From positions 1 through 43,040 of the forward strand of contig SGZL01000001.1 of assembly GCA_004213955.1 (NCBI GenBank): a stretch of DNA of 43,040 bases, in the 5' to 3' direction. Positions 36,200 to 43,040 of the stretch are shown in pieces. Made by a program: the position numbers and the translations under genes. The notes beneath the pieces were generated by a model, which did not search any database, was not told the origin of the DNA, and worked only from the letters and a program-made list of their open reading frames with translations. This DNA comes from Gammaproteobacteria bacterium. Its GTDB lineage: Bacteria > Pseudomonadota > Gammaproteobacteria > Magnimaribacterales > AG-339-G14. How positions within the stretch are numbered: the first letter of the stretch is position 1; the number at the start of each line of letters is the position of its first letter.

Positions 36200-38521
36200 A
36201 TGAAAAAAGTATATTTAAAAATATTATTTTTTTTCGTTTTACTTTTCCCAAGTTTTTTATTTTCTTCTTCTTGGATCATAGAAGACATTCGAATAAGTGG
36301 CTTGCAAAGAGTATCAGCAGGAAGTATTTTTTCTGAAATTCCCTTTTCTATTGGCGATTCTGTGGGTCAGGAAGAAATTGTCCAAATTTCTAAGTCCATT
36401 TTTGCTTCTGGTCAATTTGACGATATAAAAATAGGCAGAGATGGGAACGCCTTATTAATTGACTTAACTGAAAGACCGACAATAGACGAAATTTTAATTG
36501 AAGGAAACGAAGCTATTAAAACAGAAAATTTACTAGATGGACTTAAAAACTCAGGCATTTTTGAAGGGGCTCTTTTTAAAAGATCTGTTTTTGAAAATTT
36601 AAGCTCCGAATTAGAAAGACAATATGTTTCCCAAGGAAAGTATGGCGCATCAGTTGAAGTCATATCAGACCCTCTACCTAGAAACCGAGTAAAACTAAGT
36701 GTAGAAATTGAAGAAGGCGAAACTGCAGAATTAAAATCAATTAATATTGTTGGCAATAAAATATTTGCAGAAGAGGAATTAAAAAAGGTATTTAAATTAA
36801 GACCAAGAACTTGGCTGTCTATTTTTAGAACAAATACTCCTTATTCAAAAGAAAACTTAAGAGGAGACTTAGAAAGTCTAGAGTCTTTTTATAAAAATAG
36901 AGGGTATTTAAATTTTTCAGTTAATAACTCTATTATTTCTATCTCAGAAGATAAGCAAAAATTATTTATCACAGTAGATATTTTTGAGGGAGACATATAT
37001 AAGATCAACGAAGTCACGTTAGCTGGAGATTTACCGGTAGATGAAGAAATCGTTAAAAGACTAATTTTTGCTCAAAATGATTCAATTTTTTCTCAAGAGC
37101 TAATTACCTTTTCTGAAGAGAGTATAAATAATCTGTTAAACAACGAAGGGTTCCTTTTTTCAGAGGTATCAGGAAATATAAAACGAATTGAAGAGAATCT
37201 TGTTGATGTAGTCTTTTTTATAGAACCGGGGCAAAGAACTTATATTAGAAATATCAATTTCACTGGAAATGAAAGAACTCATGATGTGGTACTTAGAAGA
37301 GAAATGAGGCAAATGGAAGGAGCTTGGGCATCTAATTCTTTATTAGAAAGATCAAAATTAAGGCTAGATCGTTTAGGATTCTTTAAACAAGTGGATTATG
37401 AAAAAGTTCCAGTTCCAGGAGAGAAAGATAAGGTTGATATTGAATTTATAGTCGAAGAAGAGTTTTCTGGTTCAATAGCTGGGAGTTTAGGGTATGGAGC
37501 TTACGGTTTTAGTCTTGGTGCAAATTATTCTGAAAGCAATGCTTTTGGGACTGGTAATAGTATTGGTATTGGGATTAATTACAGTGATTGGCAAACAAAT
37601 GTTTCTTTTAACTTTTTTGATCCATACTTTAGTCCTGATGGTATTGGTTTAGGGTACGGGGCGTATATCAGGTCAAGTGATTATTCAAATTTCAATATAT
37701 CAGCTTACAATACAGAATCTTTTGGGGGATCCGTTCAATTTGTTCTTCCAATCAATGAAATTTCTCAATTAAGTCTTTCAGCTTCTATCGACCAAACTGA
37801 TTTGCAGTCTGATGCGCTTTCCTCAAGACAATTATTAGATTTTATTGCTTCTGAAGGCTCAAAGTTTGAATCTCTAACTTTAGGTGCATCATGGACTAGA
37901 AATTCTTTAAATCGTGGAATCTTTCCAACTGCTGGAACTTTAAATGTTATTTCAGGTTCAGTGTCAGTTCCAGGAAGTTCAATTACCTATGGAAGACTCT
38001 CACATAGATTTAAATACTTTAGACCACTTTCAAATAATTTTATTTTTGCAATCAGAACTGAACTTGGGGGGCTTTTTGCATATGGCGATACAGCAACTCC
38101 ACCTCCTTATGAAAATTTTTATGCGGGAGGTCTTAATTCTGTAAGAGGCTTTGAGCAAAATTCACTGGGTCCCAGAGCAGTATATGATGGATTTTACTCC
38201 AACTATAATAGGCCTACGGGAGGCACTTATTCTTTAGAAGGAGGATTAGATTTTATTTTTCCAATACCTTTTCTAGAAGACTCCAGATCTGTAAGAAGCT
38301 CTTTATTCTTAGACTATGGAAATGTTTTTAGTGATGAATGCAAATCATATGAGATTAATTGTAATGAGTTTGATCTCTCTGAATTGCGTTATTCCATTGG
38401 TGTCGGCGTAACGTGGATAACTGCTTTAGGGCCAATGTCTTTTGCAATCTCGTCTGTGTTTGGCGACGATGAATTTGACGAAACAGAAACTTTCCAATTT
38501 GAAATTGGCAATCAATTTTAA
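36200..38521 (+). CDS. bamA: Outer membrane assembly factor BamA
   Basis: BamA is the central beta-barrel of the BAM complex that inserts outer-membrane proteins. The 773-residue product (E. coli 810) has a signal peptide (about 1-23), five POTRA domains up to about residue 420, then a 16-strand barrel. The barrel includes the conserved loop-6 motif VRGF (in LNSVRGFEQNS), and the protein ends in phenylalanine (FEIGNQF), the outer-membrane targeting signature. It follows rseP by three bases and precedes skp. Confidence 0.97.
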   Translation: MKKVYLKILFFFVLLFPSFLFSSSWIIEDIRISGLQRVSAGSIFSEIPFSIGDSVGQEEIVQISKSIFASGQFDDIKIGRDGNALLIDLTERPTIDEILIEGNEAIKTENLLDGLKNSGIFEGALFKRSVFENLSSELERQYVSQGKYGASVEVISDPLPRNRVKLSVEIEEGETAELKSINIVGNKIFAEEELKKVFKLRPRTWLSIFRTNTPYSKENLRGDLESLESFYKNRGYLNFSVNNSIISISEDKQKLFITVDIFEGDIYKINEVTLAGDLPVDEEIVKRLIFAQNDSIFSQELITFSEESINNLLNNEGFLFSEVSGNIKRIEENLVDVVFFIEPGQRTYIRNINFTGNERTHDVVLRREMRQMEGAWASNSLLERSKLRLDRLGFFKQVDYEKVPVPGEKDKVDIEFIVEEEFSGSIAGSLGYGAYGFSLGANYSESNAFGTGNSIGIGINYSDWQTNVSFNFFDPYFSPDGIGLGYGAYIRSSDYSNFNISAYNTESFGGSVQFVLPINEISQLSLSASIDQTDLQSDALSSRQLLDFIASEGSKFESLTLGASWTRNSLNRGIFPTAGTLNVISGSVSVPGSSITYGRLSHRFKYFRPLSNNFIFAIRTELGGLFAYGDTATPPPYENFYAGGLNSVRGFEQNSLGPRAVYDGFYSNYNRPTGGTYSLEGGLDFIFPIPFLEDSRSVRSSLFLDYGNVFSDECKSYEINCNEFDLSELRYSIGVGVTWITALGPMSFAISSVFGDDEFDETETFQFEIGNQF

Positions 38522-38527
38522 AAAATT

Positions 38528-38554
38528 CTTCTGGAAAAGAACCCTCTTCAGAAG
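38528..38554 (+). promoter_or_regulatory. Hairpin in the bamA-skp gap
   Basis: In the 75-base spacer, CTTCTG (38528-38533) pairs with CAGAAG (38549-38554), and inside it AAGA (38537-38540) pairs with TCTT (38545-38548) around an ACCC loop, leaving a three-base bulge. No T run follows, so it is not a simple terminator. It could be a stability element or a processing site adjusting the high Skp to low BamA ratio. An AAAGGAG ribosome-binding site lies before skp. Confidence 0.35.
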
Positions 38555-38596
38555 GTAAACTGCATTAATATTTATTGCTTCAAAAGGAGAATTTCT

Positions 38597-39130
38597 ATGA
38601 AAAAGTTATTTATTTTTATCTCGTCGTTACTACTTACTGTTTTCTCTCTTCCATCATGGGCGAATTTAGAAGGAGTTGCTGTAATTGATTATCAAACAAT
38701 TTTTTTGGGTACAGATTTAGCTAGAACTAGTTTCGAAGAACTAAGGGAATCCGGAGATTACAAAGAATTAATGGAAGAAGCACAATTAAAAGATTCTGAA
38801 AGATTGAGCATTGCTGAGGAACTTAACAAAGATTCTTCTACTATGTCTGATGAGGAGCAATCAGAAAAATTAAAAAAGGCCCAATCTTTATACCAAGATA
38901 TACAATTTCTAACGCAAAAAATGCAAACCCTTGAAAATGAAGTAGTGCAGAAACTTCAAGCAGATCAAGGTCCAAATGTTCAGAAAGTACTAAACGATTT
39001 AATTGTTGCCAAAAAAATAACCTTACTTTTTAACAGTCAGGCTTTATTAGCATATGATCGAACTAATCCTTTGATAAATATAACTCCAGAGGTGATAGAG
39101 CTTTTAAACCAAGCAAATAGCAAAGATTAA
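38597..39130 (+). CDS. skp: Periplasmic chaperone Skp (OmpH family)
   Basis: Skp is a trimeric periplasmic holdase that carries unfolded outer-membrane proteins to BamA. The 177-residue product (E. coli 161) has a signal peptide ending LPSWA (about residue 22), the conserved start VAVIDYQTIF of the mature body, and long charged helices forming the coiled-coil tentacles. It has its own strong ribosome-binding site, and its position between bamA and lpxD is canonical. Confidence 0.93.
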   Translation: MKKLFIFISSLLLTVFSLPSWANLEGVAVIDYQTIFLGTDLARTSFEELRESGDYKELMEEAQLKDSERLSIAEELNKDSSTMSDEEQSEKLKKAQSLYQDIQFLTQKMQTLENEVVQKLQADQGPNVQKVLNDLIVAKKITLLFNSQALLAYDRTNPLINITPEVIELLNQANSKD

Positions 39131-39139
39131 TATCTAATT

Positions 39140-40102
39140 TTGGTAAATAAAGAATTTAAACTTGGTGAAATTGCTAAATTGTTAGATTTATCCCTTGAGG
39201 GAGATCAAGATTACAAAGTTAGCTCAATAAATAATCTTAAAGAGGCTGGTAAATATGATATCTCTTTTTATTATTCTAAAAAATTCAGAAAAGACTTAGA
39301 AAATACTAATGCTGGGGCAGTGATTTTATCTAAAAGTGATGATCTAAGTACATTAAAAAATAAACTCTTTTCTGATCAAGTTCATTTAGCCTATGCCAAA
39401 TGTAGTCAATTATTTACCACTATGAGTGTCGATTTATCTAAACAAGATAATAAATCGATTATTCACGAAGGAGCGATAATTTCACCTAATTGCAATATAG
39501 AAACAAATGTAAAAATAGAAGATGGAGTTGTAATAAAACCTGGAGTGTTTATTGGATCTGGATCAACAATTAAAAAAAATACTTTAATACATTCAAATGT
39601 GTCAATTTATTCAAATTCTGTGATAGGTGAAAATTGTATTTTGCATTCCGGAGCTGTCATTGGATCGGATGGCTTAGGTTTTGCAAAAAACGGGAATAAA
39701 TGGGAAAAAATTATCCATTACGGTTATGTAGAGATTGGAAATTCTGTTGAAGTAGGAGCAGGTTGTACTATCGATAAGGCCTCCTCTGGGAAAACTGTAA
39801 TTAACGATGGAGTTAAATTAGATAATCAGATCCATTTAGCTCACAATTGTAATTTGGGAGAAAATACAATCGTAGGCGCAAATACTTCAATAGCAGGGAG
39901 TGTAAAAATAGGTAAAAATTGTATGATTGGCGGTTTATGTGGAATAGTTGATAACATTGAAATAGCCGATGAAGTTATTATTCATCCAATGACTTTTGTT
40001 ACAAATAATGTAAAAAATAAGGGAGTTTATTCTGGAGGGTCAGTTTTGATGGAACATAAAGATTGGTTGAAAAAAATTGCTTCCGAAAGAAAAAAAATAT
40101 GA
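39140..40102 (+). CDS. lpxD: UDP-3-O-acyl-glucosamine N-acyltransferase LpxD
   Basis: LpxD adds the second 3-hydroxyacyl chain to UDP-3-O-acylglucosamine, step three of lipid A synthesis. The 320-residue product (E. coli 341) has a left-handed beta-helix of hexapeptide repeats (about residues 100-280) with the catalytic histidine in [12 protein letters not shown]. The reading frame has no ATG near its beginning; TTG at 39140 is the most plausible start and has no strong ribosome-binding site. It overlaps fabZ by four bases. Confidence 0.94.
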   Translation: MVNKEFKLGEIAKLLDLSLEGDQDYKVSSINNLKEAGKYDISFYYSKKFRKDLENTNAGAVILSKSDDLSTLKNKLFSDQVHLAYAKCSQLFTTMSVDLSKQDNKSIIHEGAIISPNCNIETNVKIEDGVVIKPGVFIGSGSTIKKNTLIHSNVSIYSNSVIGENCILHSGAVIGSDGLGFAKNGNKWEKIIHYGYVEIGNSVEVGAGCTIDKASSGKTVINDGVKLDNQIHLAHNCNLGENTIVGANTSIAGSVKIGKNCMIGGLCGIVDNIEIADEVIIHPMTFVTNNVKNKGVYSGGSVLMEHKDWLKKIASERKKI

Positions 40103-40533
40103 ATATCGAAGAAATAAGAAAATATTTACCTCATAGATATCCTTTTCTTCTTGTGGATAGAGTTATTGAATTAGAGTTAGATAAATACATAAAGGCTTAC
40201 AAAAATATTACAAATAATGAACCTTATTTTATAGGACATTTTCCAGAAAAAAGTGTTGTTCCGGGGGTCCTCATCCTAGAAGCAATGGCTCAGGCATCAG
40301 GAATTTTGGGATTTAAAACAATGAGTAAAACACCTGATGAAGGATCTATGTATTACTTTGTTGGAGCAGACAATTTAAGGTTTAAAAGGCCTGTAATACC
40401 TGGAGATAAATTAATTCTAGAATCTACAAAAATATCAAGCAAAAGAGGTATTTGGAAATTTGAGTGCCAAGCTTCTGTGGAAGACGAATTTGTTTGCTCA
40501 GCAACAATTTTATGTGCTGACAGGCCAAAATAA
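40099..40533 (+). CDS. fabZ: 3-hydroxyacyl-ACP dehydratase FabZ
   Basis: FabZ dehydrates 3-hydroxyacyl-ACP in fatty acid elongation and so competes with LpxA/LpxD for hydroxyacyl-ACP. From the ATG at 40099 the product is 144 residues (E. coli 151), with [12 protein letters not shown] near the start and the catalytic pair H47 (in FIGHFPE) and E61 (in LILEAMAQ). Upstream residues from an earlier in-frame codon belong to lpxD and are not part of the protein. The lpxD-fabZ-lpxA order is canonical. Confidence 0.97.
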   Translation: MNIEEIRKYLPHRYPFLLVDRVIELELDKYIKAYKNITNNEPYFIGHFPEKSVVPGVLILEAMAQASGILGFKTMSKTPDEGSMYYFVGADNLRFKRPVIPGDKLILESTKISSKRGIWKFECQASVEDEFVCSATILCADRPK

Positions 40534-41303
40534 TGATTCACCCATCAGCAATAATAGATAAATCTGCTAAATTAGACATAGACGTTACTGTAGGGCCTTA
40601 TTCAGTCATCGGCGCAGATGTTGAAATAAAATCTGGATCAGTAATTGGATCTCATGTTCTTATTGAAGGACCTTCTTTAATAGGAAAACAAAATAAAATT
40701 TTTTCTTTTGCAACAATAGGTGGAGATCCACAAGATAAAAAATATGACGGAGAAAAAACTTATTTAGAAATTGGAGATAAAAATATTTTTAGAGAAGGAG
40801 TTACGGTTAATAGAGGCACGGCTCAAGAAAATTCAAAAACCATAATTGGCTCTGGGAATTTATTTATGGCATACGTTCATGTAGCTCACGACTGTATTAT
40901 TGAAGACGACGTAGTCATGGTAAATAATTCTGCTATTGCTGGATGCGTAAGACTAGAAAAGGGTGTAATTCTAGGAGGATTTAGTCTTATTCACCAATTT
41001 TGTAATATAGGAGCTTACAGTTTTTCTGCAATGGGAAGCGCCGTTTCTAAGGATATTCCAGCATTTGTAAGAGTGAGTGGAAATCCTGCAAAAGCAAGAG
41101 GACTTAATACAACTGGCATAGCTAGATTAAATATGACAAAAGAAAGCTCTAAATCACTAAAAGAGGCCTATAAAATTTTATACATGAGAAAAATACCTTT
41201 GGACGAGGCAAGAAAAGAAATAAAAAAAAGTTTCAATCATATACCAGAGATTAATTTACTTTTGGATTCAATAAAAATTTCAGAAAGAGGAATAATTAGG
41301 TAG
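40533..41303 (+). CDS. lpxA: UDP-GlcNAc O-acyltransferase LpxA
   Basis: LpxA transfers a 3-hydroxyacyl chain to UDP-GlcNAc, the first step of lipid A synthesis. The 256-residue product (E. coli 262) is a hexapeptide-repeat beta-helix with a C-terminal helical domain. The catalytic base H119 lies in VHVAHDC (E. coli H125). M167, in SAMGS, occupies the place of E. coli G173, the acyl-length ruler, and resembles the Pseudomonas form that takes 10-carbon chains. The ATG overlaps the fabZ stop as TAATG. Confidence 0.97.
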   Translation: MIHPSAIIDKSAKLDIDVTVGPYSVIGADVEIKSGSVIGSHVLIEGPSLIGKQNKIFSFATIGGDPQDKKYDGEKTYLEIGDKNIFREGVTVNRGTAQENSKTIIGSGNLFMAYVHVAHDCIIEDDVVMVNNSAIAGCVRLEKGVILGGFSLIHQFCNIGAYSFSAMGSAVSKDIPAFVRVSGNPAKARGLNTTGIARLNMTKESSKSLKEAYKILYMRKIPLDEARKEIKKSFNHIPEINLLLDSIKISERGIIR

Positions 41304-41311
41304 ATCTAAAA

Positions 41312-42424
41312 GTGAAAATAGCCATATCCGCTGGAGAAGAATCAGGAGACATTTTAGGGTCTGACTTAATTGACTCTTTAAAAAAGCATAGAAGTGATAT
41401 TCAGTTTATAGGCCTAGGTGGAGAAAGAATGAAAGAAAAAGGCTTTAAATCCCTATTTCCTTTCGAAGAAATTTCAAAAATGGGACTTATAGAGCCTTTA
41501 TTTTCATTAAAAAACCTTCTTAGAAGAAGAAAACAACTAGTTGATTATTTTATTGATGAAAGACCAGATATTTTCATTGGGATAGATAGCCCATCCTTCA
41601 ACTTAGGGATTTCAAAAAAATTAAAATCTGAAACTAACATAAAAACAATTCAATATGTATGTCCTCAAGTTTGGGCATGGAGAAAAGGAAGAATTAAAAA
41701 ATTCTCTAATTATTTAGATCATATTTTCTGTTTATATAAATTCGAAACTAATATTTTGGAAAATAATAATTTGAGCTCAAGCTTTGTAGGCCACCCTTTA
41801 GCTAAAAATATAGAATTAGAGATCGATAAAGATAAATATAAAGATAAATTAAATTTAGATAAATCTAAAATTTACATAGCACTTCTTCCTGGCAGTAGAG
41901 ACTCCGAAATAAGGAATCATATAAACGATTTACTTTCTTTGGTTAAACATTATCAAAATTATAATCCCAAACTAAAATTCATTCTTACTTTGACTAAAAA
42001 CTCAAAGAAATATTTTTTTGAAGAAAAGCTAAAAGAGCTTAATAATTTAATTATATGTTATGACGATTCAAAAACCGTTTTATCAGCTTGTGATTTTTCA
42101 ATTATATCCTCTGGAACTGCAACACTTGAAGGTGCGCTTTGCAAAACACCTATGGTAGTAATCTATAAAACTAATTTTCTGAGTTACTTTGTTTTATCAA
42201 AACTAATTTATTCAAAATACATTTCTCTTCCAAATATTTTGAGTGAAAAAAAAATAGTTAATGAATTACTTCAGACTCAAGTAAATTTAAATAACCTCAT
42301 ACATGAATTGGATACTTTAATGAAAGATGATCTTGGTGAAATGAAAAAAAATTTTGAAATTCTGCATAATTCTTTGATTAATGATAATGAGTCTAAATTT
42401 TTTTCTGTAATAAAATCGTTGTAA
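41312..42424 (+). CDS. lpxB: Lipid-A-disaccharide synthase LpxB
   Basis: LpxB joins lipid X and UDP-2,3-diacylglucosamine into the lipid A disaccharide. The 370-residue product (E. coli 382) shows the family's N-terminal AGEESGDILGSDL (residues 6-18), the block YVCPQVWAWRKGRIK (about 114-128), LLPGSRDSEI, and the sugar-nucleotide region SGTATLEGALCKTPMVV. It starts with GTG at 41312, eight bases after lpxA. Confidence 0.95.
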   Translation: MKIAISAGEESGDILGSDLIDSLKKHRSDIQFIGLGGERMKEKGFKSLFPFEEISKMGLIEPLFSLKNLLRRRKQLVDYFIDERPDIFIGIDSPSFNLGISKKLKSETNIKTIQYVCPQVWAWRKGRIKKFSNYLDHIFCLYKFETNILENNNLSSSFVGHPLAKNIELEIDKDKYKDKLNLDKSKIYIALLPGSRDSEIRNHINDLLSLVKHYQNYNPKLKFILTLTKNSKKYFFEEKLKELNNLIICYDDSKTVLSACDFSIISSGTATLEGALCKTPMVVIYKTNFLSYFVLSKLIYSKYISLPNILSEKKIVNELLQTQVNLNNLIHELDTLMKDDLGEMKKNFEILHNSLINDNESKFFSVIKSL

Positions 42425-42429
42425 TAATT

Positions 42430-42993
42430 TTGAAAAAATTAATTGCCGGTGTTGATGAAGTTGGAAGGGGAAGCTTAGTCGGACCAGTAGTTGCAGCTGC
42501 AGTAGTATTGGGCGAAGTAAGTATTTTTGGTCTTAAAGACTCTAAAAAACTCTCAGAAAAAAAAAGATATGAAATTGCCCAAGAAATTCAAAAGAAGGCC
42601 AAATCTATATCCATTGGAATAGTTTCGTCAAAAATCATAGACAAAATCAATATTAAAAGAGCTTCAATTTTAGCAATGCAAAAAGCAGTTTTAGATTTAA
42701 ATTGTTCTCCATCAAAAATCGTAGTGGATGGTTTAGACACTTTTGAATCAAAATATCCTTTAATCGCTATTGTAAAAGCTGATAACTTAGTCCCAGAAGT
42801 TATGGCGGCTTCAATTATTGCTAAAGTTTATAGAGATGAGTTGTTAAGAAAATTAGACCATAAACACCCTGAGTTTTCCTTCTCGTCTCATAAAGGGTAC
42901 CCAACAAAAAAACATATAGAAGCTATTAATACTTATGGAATAATAAAAGAACATAGGAAATCTTTTAGCCCAATCAAAAATATTAATGAATAA
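42430..42993 (+). CDS. rnhB: Ribonuclease HII
   Basis: RNase HII removes ribonucleotides misincorporated into DNA. The 187-residue product (E. coli 198) has the active-site block AGVDEVGRGSLVGPVV (residues 6-21; acidic pair D9 and E10), a second aspartate in VVDGLD, and the motif ASIIAKVYRDEL. The start codon is TTG at 42430. It follows lpxB by five bases, and its end overlaps the dnaE start by eight bases. Confidence 0.96.
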   Translation: MKKLIAGVDEVGRGSLVGPVVAAAVVLGEVSIFGLKDSKKLSEKKRYEIAQEIQKKAKSISIGIVSSKIIDKINIKRASILAMQKAVLDLNCSPSKIVVDGLDTFESKYPLIAIVKADNLVPEVMAASIIAKVYRDELLRKLDHKHPEFSFSSHKGYPTKKHIEAINTYGIIKEHRKSFSPIKNINE

Positions 42994-43040
42994 ATTTTGT
43001 CATTTAAGTTTGCATTCTGAATATTCAATCAACGACGGTC
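42986..43040 (+). CDS. dnaE: DNA polymerase III subunit alpha, N-terminal start (partial)
   Basis: An ATG at 42986 opens a frame running off the window, reading MNKFCHLSLHSEYSINDG. This matches the DnaE start (E. coli HLRVHSDYSMIDG), the first strand of the PHP domain. The gene order lpxB-rnhB-dnaE is canonical in gammaproteobacteria. Only 18 codons are visible, so nothing can be said of the polymerase core. Confidence 0.9.
   Translation, partial: MNKFCHLSLHSEYSINDG

Noticed and set aside
36412-36756. A 114-codon minus-strand frame opposite the bamA POTRA region
   Set aside because: It is rich in Ser and Ile from complementing AT-rich codons, has no domain or start context, and is fully covered by bamA.
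1-43040. CRISPR arrays, insertion sequences, phage or attachment sites
   Set aside because: No regularly spaced repeats, transposase or integrase genes, or long direct or inverted repeats were seen; all sizeable stretches are accounted for by core genes.

Overview
This window is a stretch of core chromosome from a small-genome, AT-rich gammaproteobacterium (about one third G+C by eye, AGA-dominated arginine codons, very short or overlapping gene junctions). The gene set and order (S10-spc-alpha ribosomal cluster; divergent uvrA/ssb; fabA-fabB; rplU-rpmA-obgE-proB; divergent bamE/fur; grpE-dnaK-dnaJ-dapB; rpsB to dnaE with the lipid A genes) is gammaproteobacterial. The compactness resembles streamlined marine lineages such as SAR86, but that placement is an inference from style, not from a phylogeny.

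Layout. 1-11197 (+): the end of rplW, then the rest of the S10, spc and alpha operons fused into one block of 26 genes with no gap over 20 bases. 11200-14001 (-): uvrA, divergent from ssb (14073-14492, +). 14489-16235 (-): fabA-fabB for unsaturated fatty acids. 16314-18667 (+): rplU-rpmA-obgE-proB behind a recognisable promoter. 18656-20992 (-): rpsT and a Dcp-type M3 peptidase. 21079-21928 (-): the trans-translation pair smpB-ssrA (tmRNA). 21974-24057 (+): an NSS-family sodium symporter and a catalytically intact steroid 5-alpha-reductase homologue, the most accessory-looking pair here. 24054-24365 (-): bamE. 24402-29167 (+): fur-grpE-dnaK-dnaJ-dapB with a heat-shock promoter before dnaK. 29342-43040 (+): rpsB-tsf-pyrH-frr-uppS-cdsA-dxr-rseP-bamA-skp-lpxD-fabZ-lpxA-lpxB-rnhB and the first codons of dnaE.

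Together the genes make ribosomes and the secretion channel, rescue stalled ribosomes, fold proteins, and build the cell envelope (isoprenoid carrier, phospholipid head groups, outer-membrane protein assembly, lipid A). I found no mobile element, CRISPR array, tRNA, rRNA or obvious horizontally acquired island, and no candidate for an entirely new system. No stretch longer than 300 bases lacks a gene; the region 21079-21429 without a protein gene is the tmRNA. The observations most worth a second look are a DnaJ with a shortened zinc domain (CxxH replacing the first CxxC), the symporter/5-alpha-reductase pair, an LpxA whose acyl-ruler residue is methionine, and the extreme junction compaction.
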